A stretch of DNA of 64,000 nt, taken from Arthrobacter sp. StoSoilA2. Its GTDB lineage: Bacteria > Actinomycetota > Actinomycetes > Actinomycetales > Micrococcaceae. The notes under the pieces were generated by a model. The model was given only the letters and a program-made list of their open reading frames with translations. It had not been told where the DNA came from and searched no databases. Position numbers and translations under genes: made by a program. The DNA lies in contig NZ_AP024643.1 of the NCBI RefSeq assembly GCF_019977195.1, positions 2,046,001 through 2,110,000 of the forward strand, read 5' to 3'. Positions 58,797 through 64,000 of the stretch are shown in pieces. Positions within the stretch are counted from its first letter, which is position 1. Each line of letters starts with the position of its first letter.

Positions 58797-59420
58797 CCCT
58801 CCTCGCGTTCAGTCTTAGCCATCGGCAGGAAACGCAACCCGGAAGCCCTGGCCGGCTTCGCCAAGGAACGCCGCGCCACGATGCCGCCACTCACAGACCC
58901 TCTGCCGGCCGGCTGAGGGGCCACCAAGCGTTCACGGCCCGCCTGCACCTGACCAGATCGACGCCCACACGGCCGTCCGCGCGACTCTCACCAGTGCGAA
59001 TGGAGGAACGGTGAACGCCCTTTCGTGTCGAGAAGGAAGTGCTGGCCGGCTATCCCCGAAGAATCCCTCAAAGTCGCCCAGGTGATGACGTCTGAAACCG
59101 GCGCCGACATGGCTGTGTTCGAAACCCGGGGCCGGCTCGTGTCCTGGTCCGGGGCCTGTCCCGTGGTGGGATCGGAGCTTGCGCATCCTGCACTCAACCC
59201 CAAAGGAATCCCCGGGCGCCGTGGCCTCTCCGCGTCCCAGGGCAGGGGCAGCATCTGGGAGCCAAGTAGCGGCGCATTTCCGCCCGGCAGGGTCCGATGA
59301 AGCAATCGCCGCCCTCGAACACGTCCATCCTCACTGCGGTTTCGCATATGCTCACCTACGGCGAATGCTACGCAGATCGGTGCGGACCAATTCACGCGCC
59401 AGGATTCGATGAAAGCAAAA
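58797..59420 (+). mobile_element. decayed IS110-family transposase remnant
   Basis: Pieces of an IS110-type transposase lie in order across several plus-strand frames: HHQAFTARLHL near 58925, LAGYPRRIPQ / EESLKVAQVMTSETGADMAVFETRGRLVSWSGACP near 59050-59160, ASQGRGSIWEPSSG near 59230-59270, then SILTAVSHMLTYGECYADR near 59325-59385. The segment TGADM-x-VF-x-T-x-x-x-LVSW-x-G-x-CP is diagnostic. The N-terminal catalytic half is missing. Stops and frameshifts make it inactive. Confidence 0.75.
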
Positions 59421-59570
59421 CAACGCCATCCTGAAATTCAGACAGCTTCGGCTTCGACGCCCCATAACCCGCCGCAGCCTGGATAGCCTCAGCTTCACCT
59501 CAGCTGAATGAGTTGGGCCACTGTTTTTCAGGCCGCTGTCATAGCTTGCCTTCGGCTTGATGCACTGGCG

Positions 59571-61211
59571 CTAGCCTTGGATACCGAGGGCATTCATCCT
59601 GCGGTACAGCGTGGTACGGCCAATGCCCAGTGCGGCAGCCGCGTGCACCTTGTTGCCGAGACAATCGGCAAGAGCGCGCATAATCGTATCGATTTCGGCC
59701 TGTTCCATGGGGGTGAACCGTCTTCGGCTGGGGGCGGTCCGATATCTCTGAGGTAGGGCCTGCACCCCGATGGCTCCTTTTGCGCACTGGGCGACTGCGT
59801 GCCGGAGCACGGATACTAGCTCGGCCACGTTGCCTGGCCAGCGGTGCCGTTCCAGGACATGCAGAGTCTCCGAGCTCAGCCACGCCTGAGGCTGGAGATC
59901 GCGTACAACCTCCCGGGCGATGACGCCGATCTCGTCTCGACGATGACGCAGCGGTGGCAGGTCAATGCGTTCGAGGCATCTTGACGAAATGCCGAGATGC
60001 TCACGCCCCAAATTGTCATCGGGACCGCAGGTCATCACGAACCAGCCTTCCGCCTCGTCCAGGTGGCGACCGAGCCGTCTGGCCGTCCACGAGTCCAATA
60101 GATCGATGTCCTCGATGATTATGAGTTCATCGGATACGGACCTGAACCCTTTGTGAAATCCGCTGGTCTCGGAATCGCTCAACTCCCTCGGGTCGAGAAT
60201 GCGCGTCGGCCGGTCACCGGCCAGACGCTTCGCCAGATGGCTCCGTCCGGAGCCTTGCTCGCCTCGGATCAGAACCGGCGATTGGAGGGCGCGAAGGCGT
60301 TCCACGGTCTTTTCCATGACCAATCCAGGAGCGCCCCGCCGAGGTATGGCAGGCCGCGTCCGGTCCCCGTCTCTTACTTCGACCAGCAGTGCGCCATCCG
60401 TACCGGGCACCACAGTGCAGTGGACTTTCAGTTCCCGTTGCTCGCCACTTTCCAGTCGCAGCTCCGTCTCGATTGAGGCTCCGTGTTCAGCATGCAGCTC
60501 GCGTACTGTCCGCTGGAGCTCGGGGGTAAAGAGCTGGGTCGCGGCATCGTTAGCGAGGGTAAGTCCGTTGCCCAGAGCGATGAGGGGGGCTCGCACCCGC
60601 GCCGACCTGGCCTGGAAGGCTGCAAGGATTCGCTGCTGCGAGGTCGGGCTGCCAGCAAGCAGCCGCAGCTCGACGTCGTGCGCCGCGCGTGCAAGCAAGG
60701 GCATCATTAGGGAGGTTGAATCGCTTGCAAAGCAGGTTATGTCCAGCACACCTTCAAGGCGCTTGGTGACGGGATGGATGATCGGGTGCCCGTAACAGCT
60801 CAAATCCTTCAAAATCTCAAGGAAGTGTTCACGTCCATCAACGGCGATGCCCTGACCGATCTCGAACACGGTGGCAAGGGAGTTCGTTCCAGTCCGGTCT
60901 TCGTCATACCTGAACCCTGGCACAGCAAAGATCGTGTCCAGCCTGGCCCCGAGTTGAGATTGCCCGAGCCGTCGATCGACTATCACCGAATCCCGGTTCG
61001 CCAAAAGGATGCTGAATCGCTCTCCTAGGAGCTGATCGGTTACCGCGTCGAGCACCGGGCGGGCGGCGCGGACCAGCCTGCTGTGCGGGTCGATCGGCGT
61101 TTGCGGTCCTTCGTTAATGACCGAGCCCGGATTCAGTCCGTTTTGTGAGGCTCGCCGCCAGGACTGTGCAATAGGGTCCCGGAGGACCTCATGCTTGTCA
61201 TCCCACTGCAC
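59571..61211 (-). CDS. GAF / AAA+ / Fis-type transcriptional activator, no GAFTGA loop
   Basis: About 546 residues from GTG 61211 (five bases after the ligase stop; the frame is open to 61382). A GAF-like sensory region (TNSLATVFEIGQGIAVDGREHFLEILKDLSCYGHPI) precedes a central AAA+ region with a Walker A-like GEQGSGRSHLAKRL and a Walker B-like LIIIEDIDLLDSW. A C-terminal Fis helix-turn-helix (NKVHAAAALGIGRTTLYRRMNALGI) follows. The sigma-54 contact motif GAFTGA is absent, in keeping with actinobacteria lacking sigma-54. It is the last gene of the SDR-VOC-ligase operon and probably its activator. Confidence 0.85.
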   Translation of the reverse strand: MQWDDKHEVLRDPIAQSWRRASQNGLNPGSVINEGPQTPIDPHSRLVRAARPVLDAVTDQLLGERFSILLANRDSVIVDRRLGQSQLGARLDTIFAVPGFRYDEDRTGTNSLATVFEIGQGIAVDGREHFLEILKDLSCYGHPIIHPVTKRLEGVLDITCFASDSTSLMMPLLARAAHDVELRLLAGSPTSQQRILAAFQARSARVRAPLIALGNGLTLANDAATQLFTPELQRTVRELHAEHGASIETELRLESGEQRELKVHCTVVPGTDGALLVEVRDGDRTRPAIPRRGAPGLVMEKTVERLRALQSPVLIRGEQGSGRSHLAKRLAGDRPTRILDPRELSDSETSGFHKGFRSVSDELIIIEDIDLLDSWTARRLGRHLDEAEGWFVMTCGPDDNLGREHLGISSRCLERIDLPPLRHRRDEIGVIAREVVRDLQPQAWLSSETLHVLERHRWPGNVAELVSVLRHAVAQCAKGAIGVQALPQRYRTAPSRRRFTPMEQAEIDTIMRALADCLGNKVHAAAALGIGRTTLYRRMNALGIQG

Positions 61212-61215
61212 AGCA

Positions 61216-62757
61216 TCAAGCGCCGGCCGGCGAGGATTCGTTTGGCCGGAGCTCACGGAGATTGCGGCGCGTAAGCTTGCCGCTTGATGTCGTTGGTAGC
61301 GTATCAACGAAATGAATTGCCCGCGGCACTTTGTACGCTGCGAGTCGTCCCCTTGCGAAGTCAAGAAGTTGCTGGGCATCACCCCTGTGACCTGGGGCGA
61401 GAACGATGTAGGCGTGTGCTACTTCGCCCTTGATCGCATCGGGTACGCTGCCGACCGCGACCAGACCCACGGAGTCGTGTTCGATCATGACGCGCTCGAT
61501 CTCGGCAGGGTAGACGTTGTAGCCGCCGGTGAGGATCATATCCTTCAGCCGGTCGATCACGAAGAAGTGACCGACCGCGTTGCGGGTGGCAACGTCCCCT
61601 GTATGCAGCCAGCCGTCGGCGTCGATCGCCTCGGCGGTGGCTTTGGGATTGTTGAAGTATCCCTGCATGAGAAGAGGTCCCCTGATCATCAGTTCGCCCG
61701 CCTGCCCGTCCGGCACCGTCACACTTGGATCCTCCAGGTTCGCAACCCTTAGCTCCGTGCCGGGCAGCGCTACCCCGATCGAGCCTCGCTCATTGGGTGC
61801 GTAAAGTGCGTGTGTGGTACCTAGTCCTGCGATTTCCGTCATCCCCCACAACTCGATCAGAGGAGCGCCGCTCAATGCTTCCCAGGTATCGATCACCGCG
61901 GTGGATATGGTCTGTCCTCCGACCGTGCAGCGGGTCAGTGAACTGAGGTCGGCTGCAGGGAGCTCGGGTGTAGTCAGGAACATCGCGTACACCGTCGGAA
62001 CACCCTCAAACATGGTGGCGTTCCACGTGCCGATGAGCCGTAGCGCCTCGGCAGCATCGAAGCGTTCCATGAGCACGACGGTACCGCCGGCCAGCAAGGT
62101 CGCATTGATGGCGACATTGCCATAGACATGCGGGCAGGGCAGAGCAGTGACGACTGTGTCGGCGCTTGAGCGTACGTGCATCGAAGCCGTGTATGAACAG
62201 TTCAGCAAGAGGGAACGCTGAGACTGCATGGCGCCCTTGGGATGGCCGGTGGTGCCGGAGGTATAAGCAATGCAGGCAAGGCTCTCAGGGTCGACCGTAG
62301 CCTGTTCGAAATGCTTTGCAGGTTGTTCGATTAGTTCGTGAAAACTTGCCGCGTTGTCGTTTTCGCCGTCGAAGGACAGCACCAGTCCCAGAGACGGGAT
62401 TGAGTCCGGCAGATCGCCGAGCGACAGAAGACGGTCTCCCGAGGCTACCAGCGCACTGACGCCGGCGTCCCTCATGATGAATGCCACCTCCGAGCGCGTC
62501 AGCATCACGCTGACCGGGTTGACAACAGCCCCCGCTTTGAGGATTGCGTGGTAGGACACCACCCATTCCCAGCGATTCTCCGAGAACAGCATTACCCGGT
62601 CTCCCGCGGCAACTCCGCCATCACGCAGGGCGGCCGCCAGATTGGTCGATGCTGTATCGAGTTCCCGGAAAGAGAGCTCCCTGGTCTTAGTGACTAGCGC
62701 GAGCTTGTCCGGAAACCGGAGAGCGAGCGCCGGAAGAAGGTCCGCGAGGCCGTTCAT
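61216..62757 (-). CDS. AMP-forming acyl-CoA synthetase, paralogue
   Basis: A 513-residue ANL ligase: P-loop YTSGTTGHPKGAMQS, ELWGMTEIAGLGTTHALYA, GWLHTGDVATRN, and catalytic Lys in TTSSGKLTRRNL. It is similar along its whole length to the ligase at 26341-27909, including the unusual ELWGMTE[LI]AGLGTTHAL segment, so the two derive from one ancestor and may act on related acids. It overlaps the VOC gene by ATGA and is followed at once by the regulator. It activates the acid used by this operon. Confidence 0.92.
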   Translation of the reverse strand: MNGLADLLPALALRFPDKLALVTKTRELSFRELDTASTNLAAALRDGGVAAGDRVMLFSENRWEWVVSYHAILKAGAVVNPVSVMLTRSEVAFIMRDAGVSALVASGDRLLSLGDLPDSIPSLGLVLSFDGENDNAASFHELIEQPAKHFEQATVDPESLACIAYTSGTTGHPKGAMQSQRSLLLNCSYTASMHVRSSADTVVTALPCPHVYGNVAINATLLAGGTVVLMERFDAAEALRLIGTWNATMFEGVPTVYAMFLTTPELPAADLSSLTRCTVGGQTISTAVIDTWEALSGAPLIELWGMTEIAGLGTTHALYAPNERGSIGVALPGTELRVANLEDPSVTVPDGQAGELMIRGPLLMQGYFNNPKATAEAIDADGWLHTGDVATRNAVGHFFVIDRLKDMILTGGYNVYPAEIERVMIEHDSVGLVAVGSVPDAIKGEVAHAYIVLAPGHRGDAQQLLDFARGRLAAYKVPRAIHFVDTLPTTSSGKLTRRNLRELRPNESSPAGA

Positions 62758-63428
62758 CGGGCACGGCTCTCGGTAGTGTTGAAGAGCGGTTCGAGGTCCA
62801 TCACAACTCCTTTGTTGGTGTGTACTGTATGGGCTGTGGCCGATTCGTTCCCCTGCAATGGAAGGGGGCCGGTGTATACAAGTTCTGAGTGGTTCCAGGA
62901 AGCGGCCTGGCTTTTCATGAAGGAATAGAAGAACTCGCCGGCCGGAGTGATTTCGATGAACTCCTCGAGCGCACCGAGCGGCTCCGTGCCGCCCACCATG
63001 AGTATTCGGGCGCCGCGGGGAGTTTCTCCGCTGAACAGCACTTCCCGTCCTGCTTTGTGGAGCGCTTGGACTGTGGCATCAAAGTCGCGTGCCGCGAATC
63101 CAAAGTGGTGCAGTCCATACCCACGCTCGGCGGCCCATTCTGCAAAGATCGACCGGGAACCGGGCTGAGGGCAGACGAGTTCGTACATCATTTCTCCTGC
63201 ATAGCCCAGGGCGATGCGCGCACCGAGAGGCGTCGGTTTGCCCCTATACACAAAATGCTCCGGCTGATCAGAAGGTTCGGGCCCCAGGAACCACGGTCCA
63301 GCGCCAAAGGTTGAGGAGAAGAAGGTCATCGCCTCGGCTAAATCTTTCACGACGAAGCACAGTTGAATGAGTTCGCGCCCGCGCTCATCGGGCGGGACGT
63401 TCGGAATGGGGGGCAGCTGACTAGACAT
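62754..63428 (-). CDS. VOC-superfamily protein (glyoxalase/dioxygenase fold)
   Basis: A 224-residue protein with two beta-alpha-beta-beta-beta modules: LIQLCFVVKDLAEAMTFFSSTFGAGPWFLGP, then YGLHHFGFAARDFDATVQALHKAGREVLFSG. Metal ligands could be Gln in LIQLCF, Glu in MMYELVCPQ, His in LHHFGF and Glu in LEEFIEIT. Substrates in this superfamily range from methylmalonyl-CoA (epimerase) to catechols. The start is ATG 63428 with GAAGGAAG upstream. It sits between an SDR and an acyl-CoA ligase and overlaps the ligase start by four bases. Confidence 0.85.
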   Translation of the reverse strand: MSSQLPPIPNVPPDERGRELIQLCFVVKDLAEAMTFFSSTFGAGPWFLGPEPSDQPEHFVYRGKPTPLGARIALGYAGEMMYELVCPQPGSRSIFAEWAAERGYGLHHFGFAARDFDATVQALHKAGREVLFSGETPRGARILMVGGTEPLGALEEFIEITPAGEFFYSFMKSQAASWNHSELVYTGPLPLQGNESATAHTVHTNKGVVMDLEPLFNTTESRAR

Positions 63429-63457
63429 GTTTCTTCCTTCTTTGATGATCGCTGCAA

Positions 63458-64000
63458 CTACGGGGACAGGGGAATGTTCAAGCCGCCTGAAACCCATATC
63501 GGCTGGCCGGTGAGATAAGGCAACCGCCCGGATGCGAGCGTGGCGATAGCCTGGCCCACGTCGCTGGGCTGGCCCCAGCGAGGCACCGGAACCCGGCCTG
63601 ATGTGATCCACTGGTCAAGAGCCGGTGCGCCCGCAGAGGCTGTCATTGCTGTCTCTATGAACCCGGGCCGGACTTCGTGTACGAAGATGTTCTCGCTGGC
63701 AAGGCGCACCGCGAAGAGCTTCGACATCATCGACAACGCAGCCTTCGAAATGCAATATTGCGCGCGCTCGAGGGAGGCAAGTTCTGCCGAGATGGACGTA
63801 ACTACAATGATGGAGCGATAGTTGCCGGCGTCCGGCACGGAGATCATCCGGTTAGCGATTGCCTGGGTTAGGAAAAAGGTCCCGCGCAGATTAATTTGCA
63901 TCACGCGGTCGAAGGCCTCGGCAGTCAGGTCGAGAACATCGGTGAGGGGTCGCGCGGCGATACCGGCTTTGTCCACGAGGCAGTCGACTCGGCCGAACGC
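63458..64000 (-). CDS. SDR-family oxidoreductase, C-terminal part (5' end outside window)
   Basis: About 180 residues of a short-chain dehydrogenase. The catalytic Tyr and Lys are in QYCISKAALSM, the Ser in TSIS, and the C-terminal pattern is VRPGFIETAMT, then PRWGQPSDVGQAIATLASGRLPYLTGQPIWVSGG. The usual NNAG motif reads VDKAG, an odd change that removes both Asn. The Rossmann N-terminus lies beyond base 64000. It heads the minus-strand operon SDR, VOC, ligase, regulator, with 29 bases to the VOC gene. It would oxidise or reduce a hydroxyl/keto group on the pathway. Confidence 0.88.
   Translation of the reverse strand, partial: AFGRVDCLVDKAGIAARPLTDVLDLTAEAFDRVMQINLRGTFFLTQAIANRMISVPDAGNYRSIIVVTSISAELASLERAQYCISKAALSMMSKLFAVRLASENIFVHEVRPGFIETAMTASAGAPALDQWITSGRVPVPRWGQPSDVGQAIATLASGRLPYLTGQPIWVSGGLNIPLSP

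Noticed and set aside
62815..62830. TGTACTGTATG, similar to the repeat at 52547, as a shared operator
   Set aside because: It lies inside the VOC coding sequence and is explained by codons; the match is short.
1..64000. CRISPR array or repeat-spacer structure
   Set aside because: No regularly spaced repeats of 25-40 bases were seen; the only long repeat is the 1478-bp duplication.

Overview
The window is high-GC actinobacterial DNA, most likely from Arthrobacter or a close relative (Micrococcaceae). The basis is the pyk-pdtaR gene order, GTG and TTG starts, EspR-like regulators, Mycobacterium-like leucine-type carboxylase genes and the large share of aromatic and acyl-CoA catabolism. The species assignment is an inference.

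Layout. (1) 1-1935: chromosomal backbone with the 3' part of pyruvate kinase, an ANTAR response regulator (pdtaR) and tRNA-Leu(CAA). (2) 1950-12865: an island entered through a tyrosine recombinase just downstream of the tRNA. It holds an Xis-like protein, an orphan 484-residue protein, a coupled set (ImmA/IrrE metallopeptidase broken by one frameshift, seven-helix membrane protein, EspR-like regulator, membrane-anchored hydrolase), a second EspR-like gene between two winged-helix regulators, a sigma-like protein, and a membrane protein plus NlpC/P60 wall hydrolase pair that looks like a conjugative-element remnant. (3) 13623-19675: an AraC regulator and a two-component flavin monooxygenase group in which a 1478-bp segment carrying the luciferase-like oxygenase is present twice, in direct orientation, around a flavin reductase and a Nudix gene. 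(4) 20185-33192: a long catabolic run: alcohol dehydrogenase, MFS transporter, crotonase remnant, double-domain CoA transferase, esterase, acyl-CoA ligase, 3-methylcrotonyl-CoA-type carboxylase (beta and alpha), MaoC hydratase and CitE-like lyase. Two of its promoters share the palindrome ATGAG-N6-CTCAT. (5) 34206-40329: AraC regulator plus a hydroxyquinol (resorcinol-type) pathway: flavin-dependent hydroxylase, flavin reductase, maleylacetate reductase, intradiol dioxygenase and a hydrolase. (6) 40376-48248: two debranching-type glycosidase paralogues facing each other (one frameshifted), enclosing a decayed IS1182-like transposase and a decaying PIN / GNAT / ASCH module. (7) 48705-64000: semialdehyde dehydrogenase with a RidA-like lipoprotein, a ThDP enzyme, a fused crotonase/hydroxyacyl-CoA dehydrogenase, a second aldehyde dehydrogenase, an IS110-like remnant, and a minus-strand operon of SDR, VOC protein, acyl-CoA ligase and a GAF/AAA+/Fis activator.

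Together regions 3-7 look like an accumulation of catabolic operons: oxygenases and dehydrogenases make acids, the ligases and CoA transferase activate them, and carboxylase, hydratase, lyase and beta-oxidation enzymes cleave the thioesters. Region 5 is a self-contained aromatic branch ending at 3-oxoadipate. Frameshifted genes cluster around 5.8, 22.7 and 40-46 kb and in the IS remnants; the catabolic operons look intact.
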